From positions 2,914,001 through 2,978,000 of the forward strand of contig NZ_JAMYWY010000001.1 of NCBI RefSeq assembly GCF_024159265.1: 64,000 bases of DNA. Direction: 5' to 3'. The position numbers and the translations under genes are program-made. Every line of letters begins with the position of its first letter. Position 1 is the first letter of the stretch. The notes under the pieces were generated by a model. It saw only the letters and a program-made list of their open reading frames with translations, searched no databases and was not told where the DNA came from. Below are positions 32,796-41,278 of this stretch, one piece after another. The stretch is from Paenibacillus sp. 1781tsa1 (GTDB lineage Bacteria > Bacillota > Bacilli > Paenibacillales > Paenibacillaceae).

Positions 32796-33221
32796 CTATA
32801 GTTTCATAATAATGACACCAGTCACCATTAAGGCAATGCCCAGAAATTGCGGTAGTTTCATCTTTTGTTTCACTACGCCGAACCATCCGTTGCTATCCAC
32901 CAGAAAAGTCAGGAACAGCTGCGCAATGAGCAGGGCCGAGATCGTGAATGTAACCCCAATTTGCTGAATTGCTGTCACTTCGCTGAAAATAATGACGGCA
33001 CCAAAAGCACCTCCAGCCAGGTACATGGGTTTTACTTGTTTGAGTCCTTGAAGGTTGGTGTCTCTAACAAACATTAGGATCAGCGCCGCTAATATGAATC
33101 CTGTCAGTTGTGTAATCGTAGCGGCCTGCCATGTGCCCATGTCGGTGCTAATCCGAGTATTGGCAACCCCTTGGAGCGTGATACACGCGCCGCCCAGTAA
33201 TGCAAAAATAATTCCTCTCAT
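32796..33221 (-). CDS. YdcZ family (DUF606) small membrane transporter, first copy
   Basis: 141 residues, AAGGAG 8 nt before the ATG. Five hydrophobic segments beginning MRGIIFALLGGACITLQGVAN, the usual start of DUF606 proteins; also VDSNGWFG, the counterpart of FDSMGWLG in the other copy. First gene of the three-gene minus-strand operon. Integral membrane protein; presumed exporter partner of the 31531-32037 product. Confidence 0.88.
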   Translation of the reverse strand: MRGIIFALLGGACITLQGVANTRISTDMGTWQAATITQLTGFILAALILMFVRDTNLQGLKQVKPMYLAGGAFGAVIIFSEVTAIQQIGVTFTISALLIAQLFLTFLVDSNGWFGVVKQKMKLPQFLGIALMVTGVIIMKL

Positions 33222-33736
33222 ATGTACGCTCCTTATTCAATCACTTCGACTTCTATTAAATGATAAACTCACCCTAAACGCCAAGGACAAATGTCCTGAG
33301 CTTTGAAGTCACAGCATCTAGAGTACAATAAAGAACCCGGGAAATCCAGATGGGCATGAAGAGATACGCGACTTATGTGTTCAGGTACTCATTGTTCATC
33401 ATAATCCAACGAACCAGTGACACCTTATTGTACCGATTCGATTGATTTGAGAAATCTAAGGAATCTCAGCAACGTTAAATGGGCTATGTCGGGTAGAAAG
33501 TGGCTATAAAACAGGGGGAATGGAGGGATAGGGTGTCTACGATTCGTTACTTTTGAAAATCAGCAAATATTCGCTAAATAGAGTGTGTCAGGTTCGTTAG
33601 TTATCCAAGAAATGAAACGAGAGTCTCCCGACTTGACCTCGGAGCGTAGAAAGAATGCATAGCTCCGGGGTCGAGTCGACAATTAGTATAAAACAAATCA
33701 GCTAGATCCTCTCCGTACAAAATCAAATCCATATTT
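33222..33736. other. Intergenic region with a strong hairpin
   Basis: 515 nt without a credible gene. The palindrome at 33284-33297 is described separately. The main feature is a 16-bp hairpin at 33630-33677 (GACTTGACCTCGGAGC / GCTCCGGGGTCGAGTC, two mismatches, 16-nt loop) lacking a T run on either strand. It might be an mRNA end of the convergent Nif3-like transcript or a repeat seed. The rest (33300-33625) shows nothing I can assign. Confidence 0.5.
33284..33297. promoter_or_regulatory. Palindrome upstream of the YdcZ-Crp operon
   Basis: AGGACAAATGTCCT (perfect 6-bp arms) lies 63-76 nt before the first YdcZ start. Position and symmetry suit a binding site of the Crp/Fnr-type protein, although the sequence is not the classical TGTGA or TTGAT box. 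Confidence 0.4.
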
Positions 33737-34534
33737 TTAGATTACAGTATACAAAGGCTTCTCGCCTACAAAACGAACAGACAATTCGGGAAAACGTTCT
33801 GCCAACCTGTTAGCCAATAGATTCATTCCCGGAGCCTCGCTCTCGGCATGTCCCATCATGATCAGTGCTTTGGACTTGCCTTGTTGCACAGCATCACGGA
33901 TATATTCCGGTGTCTCCCATTCGAATCCTTCTCCAGCGATGACAAGATCCAATTGCTTGTTATGAATCAAGGGAATCGTCACAGGGCCATTGCCACGAAA
34001 ACCTACCAATACCGCTGCGTGTCTACAGACTATTTCCGGATTGCCTGCAACGCGTACATAATCGATCCCAAGGCAACTTTTCACATGGTGAGCAATAGCT
34101 AGGGCGGTTCTTCCTTCCGAAAAAGAAAGGATGTCTGCTTCCGGTAGACGTTGCTCCACATAAGAGGACCACCCCAAGGCCTGAATCAGTCCTTCGGTAA
34201 TGCCATCCGGTTGGAAGCGGTGGATGATATCATGACATCGATAGATGGAAATGCCTGCTTCGTCGATCAACGTCCTTTTGTCCGTATAAACCGAATCAGT
34301 TGCAAGCCAATCCGTATGACTGTGATGGTTATAGAACGGAGATTCATGCGCAATAATTAAGTTAGCACCATGCTGTATGGCTTGTTCAATCACATATTGT
34401 GTGGGCATAAAAGCAATGATAATACCTGTGACCATACAATCAAGTGAGCCGGTAATGAGCTGATCCACCGTGTTTTCTGGCAGTTCAATGTTATCTAAGA
34501 GATGAAGTACAACGTCTTGAACAGTAAGATCCAT
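33737..34534 (-). CDS. Nif3-like dinuclear metal centre protein
   Basis: 265 residues from the ATG at 34534 (MDLTVQDVVLHLL), chosen because GGAGGA lies 9 nt upstream; the longer open frame to 34621 is not needed. Family features: DCMVTGIIIAFMPTQYVIEQA near the start, GANLIIAHESPFY with the first metal-site His, CHDIIHRFQPDGITEGL, and near the end DLVIAGEGFEWETPEYIRDA and MMGHAESEAPGM with the second His/Glu site. Nif3/DUF34 proteins form hexamers; proposed roles include GTP cyclohydrolase-like or metal-insertion activity but none is settled. Shorter than forms with the inserted middle domain. Monocistronic. Confidence 0.85.
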   Translation of the reverse strand: MDLTVQDVVLHLLDNIELPENTVDQLITGSLDCMVTGIIIAFMPTQYVIEQAIQHGANLIIAHESPFYNHHSHTDWLATDSVYTDKRTLIDEAGISIYRCHDIIHRFQPDGITEGLIQALGWSSYVEQRLPEADILSFSEGRTALAIAHHVKSCLGIDYVRVAGNPEIVCRHAAVLVGFRGNGPVTIPLIHNKQLDLVIAGEGFEWETPEYIRDAVQQGKSKALIMMGHAESEAPGMNLLANRLAERFPELSVRFVGEKPLYTVI

Positions 34535-34882
34535 AGAATGCATTCCTCCAATGACAGGATATAACGATAGTGTACCATGTTGACATCTGAAATCTACTGT
34601 CTTCCAGATTATAGGGGTCATTTTTATGGTCTTCGGTTAATACTAAAACATGCAGATAACAGTTAGGTAAGATAACAACGGAGAAAAGTGTTAACTATGT
34701 ACAGATGTTGGATTCGTGTAGTTTTCTCAAACAAGAATAAGTATACTTACATAGAGTCTTTAATGCATTAAATGGAGCTGTTTGCAACAAACACGGTTTC
34801 TATTTCAATAAATACTGAGATTCAGTTGAGGATAAGCACTCATATGCAACAACAGAACAGATTGTGAAAGGGGATAACTACG
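34535..34882. other. Intergenic region upstream of bphO
   Basis: 348 nt between divergent genes. Contains a 12-bp palindrome TTAATGCATTAA (34760-34771) that could be an operator. No ORF, no terminator and no confident promoter hexamers. Confidence 0.3.
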
Positions 34883-35479
34883 ATGACAGCAACAACTATT
34901 ATGGAACGTCTGAAGAGCGAGACAGCTCATTATCACAGACAAGTAGAACAGAACCCTTATGCTAAAGCCATTATGAATCAAACTGTGACTATAGAAGAAT
35001 ATAGAACATATTTAGAGAAATTTTATGGATTCCTGAAACCGCTGGAGGATCAGGCTGTACAGCAGCCTTTCTGGGAAAGTACGGGACTGGATATTGAGAT
35101 TAGAGGCAAGGCTGGACTCTTAGAAAAAGATTTACGAAATCTGGGTGCCAGTGAAGAAGAGATCACTCAACTTCCGCTCTGTAAAGAACTGCCGGATATT
35201 TCAACACCTGCCCGTTTGTTCGGATATCTGTATGTAATTGAGGGGTCCACGAACGGTGGACAGATTATGACCAAACGTTTGTCGCAGTTCCTGCCCATTC
35301 AAGCCGATCGTGGATTGGAATATTTCAATGCCTACGGCTCAGAGACAAGAACAAGATGGAGTGAGTTTACAGGTTTGCTGCAGCAATCCATCAGCACGCC
35401 AGAAGATCATGACAACATGGTACACAGTGCATCGGAGACATTCCGACTGTTGGATCAGTGGATTAATACGGACAAGTAA
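34883..35479 (+). CDS. bphO: Biliverdin-producing heme oxygenase
   Basis: 198 residues; AAAGGGGATAA precedes the ATG. The heme oxygenase fold is recognised from LKSETAHYHRQVE, which aligns with the proximal-His helix of the family (His18), YLEKFYGFLKPLE, and the distal helix RLFGYLYVIEGSTNGGQIM (G-S-x-x-G-G). It opens heme to biliverdin, CO and iron in the cytosol. The next gene is a biliverdin-binding phytochrome, so its purpose here is chromophore supply rather than iron acquisition. Confidence 0.93.
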   Translation: MTATTIMERLKSETAHYHRQVEQNPYAKAIMNQTVTIEEYRTYLEKFYGFLKPLEDQAVQQPFWESTGLDIEIRGKAGLLEKDLRNLGASEEEITQLPLCKELPDISTPARLFGYLYVIEGSTNGGQIMTKRLSQFLPIQADRGLEYFNAYGSETRTRWSEFTGLLQQSISTPEDHDNMVHSASETFRLLDQWINTDK

Positions 35480-35538
35480 CATGCCGGTTCATCGACCCAC
35501 GCCTGTAGGGCGGATTTTTTTCACATTTAAAAGGTATC

Positions 35539-35573
35539 TATATAAGTTGAACTAATACAGTTCAACTTATATA
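35539..35573. repeat. Minimal palindromic derivative of the MITE-like element
   Basis: TATATAAGTTGAACT (35539-35553) and its exact inverse AGTTCAACTTATATA (35559-35573) around AATAC. The arms equal the terminal inverted repeats of the elements at 4390-4618 and 44842-45071, with the whole interior missing. It lies between bphO and bphP; a weak hairpin with a T run (CGCC/GGCG, 35503-35523) precedes it. Confidence 0.75.
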
Positions 35574-35600
35574 ACATCATGAGAGGGGATTTTCCTGGCC

Positions 35601-38141
35601 ATGGCCGAACCGAAGTCCAAGAAAGAACAAAATTTGTTGAACCGCACATTGCTTCATCAGGGAACATATACAAATGATCCGATAGATTTGAATAACTGTG
35701 ATAAAGAACCGATTCATATCCCCGGCTTTATTCAACCTCATGGTGTTCTTTTGGCCATCAATACCAGTCTTACGCCAACCATTGTTCAGTGTAGTCAAAA
35801 TACGGAGGACCATTTGGGCATTGCCTATGAGAATATTCTGGGCATGCCTTTGGAGAACCTGATTGGCGAGAAAGAAGTAAGCAAACTGTTGGGAAGCAGC
35901 TTCAATGCAGATGTCACCTCTGATTTGCATTACATGGATCTGACCATTAAGGTGTCCGGTGAAGACCAGGTTTTCTCCTCTGTTCTTCATGAGAGTGAAG
36001 GTCTGCTCATTCTGGAGATTGAGCCTTTTTATGAAAAAGAGGACGTGGAGACCACTGACTTTGAGTGGATATCCCGATTCTTCGGCCGGATGAAAAGCAC
36101 AGACAGTCGCGTGGAGGCAAGTCAGATTGCAGCTGAACAGGTGAAGGAAATGCTCGGTTACGACCGGGTGATGATCTATGAGTTTGATGAGCAATGGAAT
36201 GGTAAAGTTATTGCTGAAGCGCGTGAACAAGAACTCGAGCCATTCCTGGGACATCACTATCCGGCATCGGATATACCGAAACAGGCTCGGGAGTTGTATC
36301 TTCGCAATTGGCTGCGGACTATTGTGAATGTAAATTATAAACCCGTCGAAATTGTGCCTATGCTACAACCGCTCACTGGCAAGCCGCTGAATCTGAGTCT
36401 TTCGGTCCTGCGTAGCGTATCTCCACTTCATATCGAATATTTGCATAATATGGGTGTAGGTGCGACTGTAACGATCTCGCTCATTCATAACAATCAACTG
36501 TGGGGACTCATTACATGCCATCATTATTCGGCCAGATATGTACCCCATCGCGTACGGAATCTGTGCAATTTCCTGGGCGCGTTTTTCTCGAATGAATTGT
36601 TTCAGCGTCAGCAACTCGATGATTATCAATCCGAGATTCAATCACGTGAAGCTGCTTCACGAGTTGCAAACATTTTTATCGGTAACACAAGTCCTGCCCG
36701 AGTACTTGAGGAATTACAGGGAGAAGAAGAGACGGTGTTAAACCTGATGGATGCTGCCGGAGCAGCGATCTGTTACCAGGATAAGTTATTGTTATATGGT
36801 GAAACGCCAAACAGCGGCCAGATTCGTGAACTGGCAGGTTGGCTTGCAGGAAAGTCTGAGGATTACAGTTACTATACTTCGAAACTGAGTTCAGAGTATG
36901 AAACATCCAAAGCTTATAAAGATAAGGCTTCCGGGGTTATTTATGTTGCCATTTCGCCTGGACAGCATAACTACATGATCTGGTTCCGACCTGAGGTCGT
37001 CCAGGTTGTCGATTGGGCGGGTGACCCAGCCAAAGCGGTGCTCAAGACGGATGACGGCATGCGGTTGTCTCCTCGTAAATCATTCGAGAAATGGCGAGAG
37101 GTTGTAAAGTCAACTTCGTACCCATGGACTACGAAAGAGCTGAGCGTGTTACCTTTACTCAAAACCATTGTACGCCGGCAGACGGAGAATCAGCTGGTTC
37201 AGGCTGAAGAACAGGCGCTGCAGAATGCTCGTATTTTGCGACAAAATGAACAGCGTTATTTGCAGTTAATGGAATACTCGCCCGTGGCATTCTTTACTCT
37301 GACTGATGGTCAGATTATCTATTGTAATACAAAGGCTGCTGAGCTGCTCGGGTTCGAGAGTTCCAAAAACCTGATGGGCAAGGACTTCAGAGAATTTATA
37401 CCTGACAAAACGAAAGTCACATTGCAACAAAATTTTGAGGAATTAAAGCACAATAACACAAGTTTGATTACCAGCCAGTCGTATTTCACCACAGCGGCAG
37501 GTACCTCATTGTTGCTTGAGATTACACTTGCTTCGGTTACACATGCGGGTAAGCCATCTGTCATGGTCCTACTGCATAGCGGGGCGTCTCACCATGAACA
37601 TGACAATTACACCGAAACGACAAGCCAGCTGCAAAATTACTTGAACACAGATCCATTAACAGATATGCCGATTCAAACGGTGTTCAAGTCTCAGCTTCAG
37701 GATGACTGGGATGATTGTTTGCAGGAGAAATGCAGTCTGGGATTGCTCATTGTAGATATCGATGATTTCCGGTCATATAACGCGGCATACGGACTTCAGG
37801 GAGGCGATCTGTGTCTGCAATGGATCGGTGAGGTACTCACCGTGGTCAGTGAGCAGCACAATGCACTAATTTCCCGTCTTCGCGGAGGTACATTCATGTT
37901 GAAAATGAAGAGCACAACTCCTGAAGATTCAGCGCAGCTTGCGGAAGAGATTAGACAACATGTTCTGGCTCTACAGATCCAGCGAGAATCATCGGGTCCG
38001 AGTGGAATCGTCACGGTTAGTGTCGGGGGTGCAGTCCTTGTACCTGATGAGCAGTCAAGTGTATCCGATCTGATTGAAAAAGCCACTCAAGGGCTGGCCC
38101 GAGCGAAGAGTGAAGGGAAGAATCGCGCAATTGTAGTCTGA
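35601..38141 (+). CDS. bphP: Bacteriophytochrome with PAS and degenerate GGDEF output
   Basis: 846 residues. PAS (25-145) with the biliverdin-attaching Cys33 in NNCDKEPIHIPGFIQPHG; GAF (160-330) with YPASDIP (221-226) and SPLHIEYLHNMG; PHY (345-520) with the tongue motif PRKSF (491-495). A coiled segment (530-550) leads to a second PAS (552-665) and a C-terminal GGDEF-type domain (~680-846). The photosensory core is complete, so it should be a red/far-red switch. The output is degenerate: the A-site reads RGGTF (761-765) instead of GG(D/E)EF and DPLTDMP replaces DPLTGLPNR. Cyclic-di-GMP synthesis is unlikely; it may bind GTP or act by protein contact. bphO upstream supplies biliverdin. Confidence 0.92.
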   Translation: MAEPKSKKEQNLLNRTLLHQGTYTNDPIDLNNCDKEPIHIPGFIQPHGVLLAINTSLTPTIVQCSQNTEDHLGIAYENILGMPLENLIGEKEVSKLLGSSFNADVTSDLHYMDLTIKVSGEDQVFSSVLHESEGLLILEIEPFYEKEDVETTDFEWISRFFGRMKSTDSRVEASQIAAEQVKEMLGYDRVMIYEFDEQWNGKVIAEAREQELEPFLGHHYPASDIPKQARELYLRNWLRTIVNVNYKPVEIVPMLQPLTGKPLNLSLSVLRSVSPLHIEYLHNMGVGATVTISLIHNNQLWGLITCHHYSARYVPHRVRNLCNFLGAFFSNELFQRQQLDDYQSEIQSREAASRVANIFIGNTSPARVLEELQGEEETVLNLMDAAGAAICYQDKLLLYGETPNSGQIRELAGWLAGKSEDYSYYTSKLSSEYETSKAYKDKASGVIYVAISPGQHNYMIWFRPEVVQVVDWAGDPAKAVLKTDDGMRLSPRKSFEKWREVVKSTSYPWTTKELSVLPLLKTIVRRQTENQLVQAEEQALQNARILRQNEQRYLQLMEYSPVAFFTLTDGQIIYCNTKAAELLGFESSKNLMGKDFREFIPDKTKVTLQQNFEELKHNNTSLITSQSYFTTAAGTSLLLEITLASVTHAGKPSVMVLLHSGASHHEHDNYTETTSQLQNYLNTDPLTDMPIQTVFKSQLQDDWDDCLQEKCSLGLLIVDIDDFRSYNAAYGLQGGDLCLQWIGEVLTVVSEQHNALISRLRGGTFMLKMKSTTPEDSAQLAEEIRQHVLALQIQRESSGPSGIVTVSVGGAVLVPDEQSSVSDLIEKATQGLARAKSEGKNRAIVV

Positions 38142-38210
38142 TTACGCCTGTGCAACGTTCGATTTGAAACGATACAATCATTATTTGAAAAAAGTTAAAT
38201 AGACATGATG

Positions 38211-38238
38211 AAAAGAGGGCAGAAATGCCTTCTTTTTT
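38211..38238 (+). terminator. Terminator after bphP
   Basis: AAGAGGGCA / TGCCTTCTT with loop GAAA and six T residues. Confidence 0.88.
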
Positions 38239-38283
38239 GTGTCCAAGAATGTCTAAATTTCATCACCGCAGACACAGCACTAG

Positions 38284-38292
38284 TGTTATAAT
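38284..38292 (+). promoter_or_regulatory. Extended -10 promoter of the TerB-ATPase-helicase operon
   Basis: TATAAT (38287-38292) preceded by a TG dinucleotide (TGTTATAAT), 59 nt before the first gene; no clear -35 hexamer. Confidence 0.5.
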
Positions 38293-38350
38293 GATCCCTA
38301 TGGATACACTTGTTCGTATTCTGCCTTGGAGGAGGGTGAGATAACGTTCT

Positions 38351-39928
38351 ATGAAAGACGACTCTAGACAATTGGAATTCATGGAGATAGATCTGAGCGA
38401 AGAACCTGAAACAGCATCGGTTCCGGTTCCTGATCGTTCAACCATTGTGCAGTCTGCACATGATACGATGCAGCATCGTGGAGTCATATTGTCCTCGGAG
38501 AAACGTTTTGTAGAGGAAGCAAAGCAGTGGTCAGAGATGGAAGGAGATGTGTCTCCCTGGGTTCCCTTTATGAGCTACTGGCCAACGTATGGTGTGATGA
38601 ACGAAGCCCAACGCAAGTGGTATTTGTATTGGAGGAGGGAAGTGCGTCAGGGGAGGTACCCGGATACTGATCTGTCCTATCTATTTGTTCATATATATGA
38701 GTTGATTAACGGCATTGGCTGGCAGAATGCTCAGGATGGTTATGATCAATTAAAGCAGCTATGGGTGAACTACCGTGAACGGCTTCCTCAATTAAATATA
38801 TATATGCAAGAGTGGATGGTCGATTATGTTCTGGTCCATCAACTGGACATGTTTTTATCCGAGGTCATGGGCCTTTCGGGCGGATATCTGCCAGCAGAGA
38901 TGCTGGATAGGGAGCTGCAACGTATTTTACAGGATAAGGTATCGGATATTTCGCTGAATATGCTGCAAAGATACTATGATTACGATATTACACTCAGTAA
39001 GTTCTATAGAGATGGCGGCAAAGAAGTGATGGAGCAGTATATCCCACGGGTCATGGCCTTGGTTCATTCGTACCTGGAGCGTACGCGACAAGTTGGACTG
39101 CTGCCTGAGTTTGAACCCAACGATGAACGCACGGTGGAGCGTGTACTGTTTCGCAAAGCGGTCTATGATGATTCGATCTACGGAAGATCGGTATCATTCA
39201 GATATATGCCCATAGGTGAACAAGCTGAGTTTGTACAGATGGTTACGCGGATCTATCGATGTACTGAAAATAAACTTCGTGAACTGCTCGGATTCAGAGG
39301 CCGATTGCGTGGACAGGCATTAGAGCCTGAACTTGCAAATCTCATTGAACGTTACCTGGACAAAGCATATGCGACTGAGCAGGCCGAGACGGTGGAACAA
39401 CCGGTGGTTCGTATTGATACGGAAAAATTGGCATCGTTACAGCAAGAAAGTGAATACGTACGATTGGCACTTACAATTGAGGATGATCACCTTTCTGAAG
39501 AGAAGGATGACGAGGTTCATAACGCAAATGTTACAAGTAATCCATTCGATGCATTGGAGGCAAGGGATGAGATCACTCCAACAGAAGATTCCATGCAGTC
39601 GGACCCATCCGTAGAAGAGATTGCAACAGGAGGTCCAGCAGAATCAATTGAGTTGCAGTGGGACGAGTCTGCTGAGGCTGATCTGGATGAAGAATGGCTG
39701 CTTTTTGCCAAGGAACTATCCCCTCAGCAGGTGCAAGTGGTTCATGCTCTTCTTGGCGCAAATCCTGATACTGAGCTGATACGTCTGGCTGAGCAATATG
39801 GGACGATGCCAACGCTACTGCTGGATGAGATTAATGATGTGGCTATGGAAACGATCGGTGATCTTCTGATTGATGGTGATCGGATTGTTCCTGATTATAT
39901 AGATGTGTTCGAACATGTGAAGAGGTGA
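38351..39928 (+). CDS. TerB-N/TerB-C-type protein, first gene of ATPase-helicase operon
   Basis: 525 residues, mostly helical, cytosolic. The N-terminal third (WVPFMSYWPTYGVMNEAQRKWYLYWRREVRQGRYPDTDLSYLFVH shown in part: WYLYWRREVRQGRYPDTDL) is the TerB-N signature: aromatic-rich helices with Y-W-R and Y-x-F-L-H-I-Y-E-L-I-N-G. The region ~200-345 is a further helical domain. An acidic, low-complexity stretch (~380-450) follows. The last ~80 residues (LLFAKELSPQQVQVVHALLG ... IGDLLIDGDRIVPDYIDVF) are TerB-C-like. It is followed after 6 nt by a DUF2791 ATPase and then a helicase that overlaps by 4 nt. Such TerB-N modules have been predicted to couple to DNA-processing ATPases and helicases; the actual activity is unknown. 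Confidence 0.78.
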   Translation: MKDDSRQLEFMEIDLSEEPETASVPVPDRSTIVQSAHDTMQHRGVILSSEKRFVEEAKQWSEMEGDVSPWVPFMSYWPTYGVMNEAQRKWYLYWRREVRQGRYPDTDLSYLFVHIYELINGIGWQNAQDGYDQLKQLWVNYRERLPQLNIYMQEWMVDYVLVHQLDMFLSEVMGLSGGYLPAEMLDRELQRILQDKVSDISLNMLQRYYDYDITLSKFYRDGGKEVMEQYIPRVMALVHSYLERTRQVGLLPEFEPNDERTVERVLFRKAVYDDSIYGRSVSFRYMPIGEQAEFVQMVTRIYRCTENKLRELLGFRGRLRGQALEPELANLIERYLDKAYATEQAETVEQPVVRIDTEKLASLQQESEYVRLALTIEDDHLSEEKDDEVHNANVTSNPFDALEARDEITPTEDSMQSDPSVEEIATGGPAESIELQWDESAEADLDEEWLLFAKELSPQQVQVVHALLGANPDTELIRLAEQYGTMPTLLLDEINDVAMETIGDLLIDGDRIVPDYIDVFEHVKR

Positions 39929-39934
39929 TACGTA

Positions 39935-41278
39935 GTGACAGAACTTAAAATACCGAAGCGGCTGACCACCGCGCTTGTCAATTCATTGACAGCTGGTGTT
40001 GTCCCGCGCATAGGACTGGAGCAGATTGCTGTTGGTCGGAAACCGGAAGTGGAAGCCATTTTGCGGGATATGGATAATATTGCGGAGGGCGGCGCAGCGT
40101 TTAAACTTATTACGGGCCGTTATGGCAGTGGTAAAAGCTTTCTTTTGCAGATGATTCGTAACTATGCCATGGATCGCGATTTTGTTGTGGCAGATGCCGA
40201 TCTGTCACCAGAGCGACGATTGGTGGGGACCAAAGGGCAGGGACTTGCGACATATCGCGAACTAATGACTCGTCTGTCTACACGTACACGCCCGGATGGG
40301 GGAGCGTTGGAGCCGATTTTGCAAAAATGGATCGCCGGCCTGCAACAATCTACGATGCAGAGTCAGAACCTGCGCCCGGATGATCCCGCTCTGCCGCTGG
40401 AAGTAGAGAAGCAGATCTATGCGGTGACGGGGGAGATGCAGAATCTGGTTCATGGCTTTGATTTTGCCAAGGTGCTGGCTTCCTACTGGAATGGGTACAA
40501 GCTCGCTGATGATGATCGCAAACAGGCGGCACTACGCTGGCTTCGAGGGGAATTTGCAACCAAAACGGAAGCGAAAAAAGAACTGGCTGTTGGTGTTATC
40601 ATTGACGATGATAACTGGTATGACTACTTCAAATTGTGGTCTGAATTCACAGCACGCATTGGTTACAAAGGATTGTTGTTGTTTATTGATGAAGCGGTGA
40701 ATCTGTATAAAATTACAAACAGCGTCTCCCGTCAAAGCAATTATGAGAAATTGCTGACCATGTTCAATGATACGATGCAGGGCAAAGCGGAGCACCTGGG
40801 CATATTTGTAGGTGGTACGCCGCAATTTGTGGAGGATGAACGACGCGGATTATACAGCTATGAAGCGCTTCGTTCCAGGCTTATTGATGGTCGTTATGCA
40901 GCCAAAGCGTATGCAAATTACACAGGTCCGATCCTGAAGCTGACGATGTTATCGCATGAAGAGATTCTGATTCTGCTCCAGAAGCTGCGACAGATTCATG
41001 CCCTGCATTTTGGATACAGTGCAAGTCTGACGGATGAACAATTGGTTGATTTTATGCAAACGGCGGTGAATCGACTGGGGGCGGATGAATTGCTGACAAC
41101 ACGTGAAGTGGTACGAGACTTTATGGATGTACTGCATACACTCCACCAGAATCCTGAAGTGACTTATACTCAATTACTTGGTGAACGGGCTGCCAAACCT
41201 CAGGAAACGGGTAAAGGGGCAGATGCTTCCGCAAATACGGATGATCTGGACGACTTTCTGGCGGAGTTTGAATTATGA
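39935..41278 (+). CDS. DUF2791 / BrxD-like P-loop ATPase
   Basis: 447 residues from a GTG start behind GAGGTGATAC. Walker A GRYGSGKS (61-68), a sensor/Walker B region GLLLFIDEAVNLYK, and VGGTPQFVEDERRGLYSYEALRSRL, which are hallmarks of the DUF2791 family (the BREX-associated BrxD ATPases). In BREX types that carry it, BrxD accompanies the BrxHI helicase; here the same two proteins occur without PglX, PglZ, BrxC or BrxL in the window. AAA-like, probably oligomeric on DNA. Its TGA overlaps the helicase ATG. A disordered Asp/Ala-rich tail ends it. Confidence 0.85.
   Translation: MTELKIPKRLTTALVNSLTAGVVPRIGLEQIAVGRKPEVEAILRDMDNIAEGGAAFKLITGRYGSGKSFLLQMIRNYAMDRDFVVADADLSPERRLVGTKGQGLATYRELMTRLSTRTRPDGGALEPILQKWIAGLQQSTMQSQNLRPDDPALPLEVEKQIYAVTGEMQNLVHGFDFAKVLASYWNGYKLADDDRKQAALRWLRGEFATKTEAKKELAVGVIIDDDNWYDYFKLWSEFTARIGYKGLLLFIDEAVNLYKITNSVSRQSNYEKLLTMFNDTMQGKAEHLGIFVGGTPQFVEDERRGLYSYEALRSRLIDGRYAAKAYANYTGPILKLTMLSHEEILILLQKLRQIHALHFGYSASLTDEQLVDFMQTAVNRLGADELLTTREVVRDFMDVLHTLHQNPEVTYTQLLGERAAKPQETGKGADASANTDDLDDFLAEFEL

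Noticed and set aside
33630..33677. Strong hairpin as a transcription terminator
   Set aside because: No T run on either strand; kept only as an unexplained structure.
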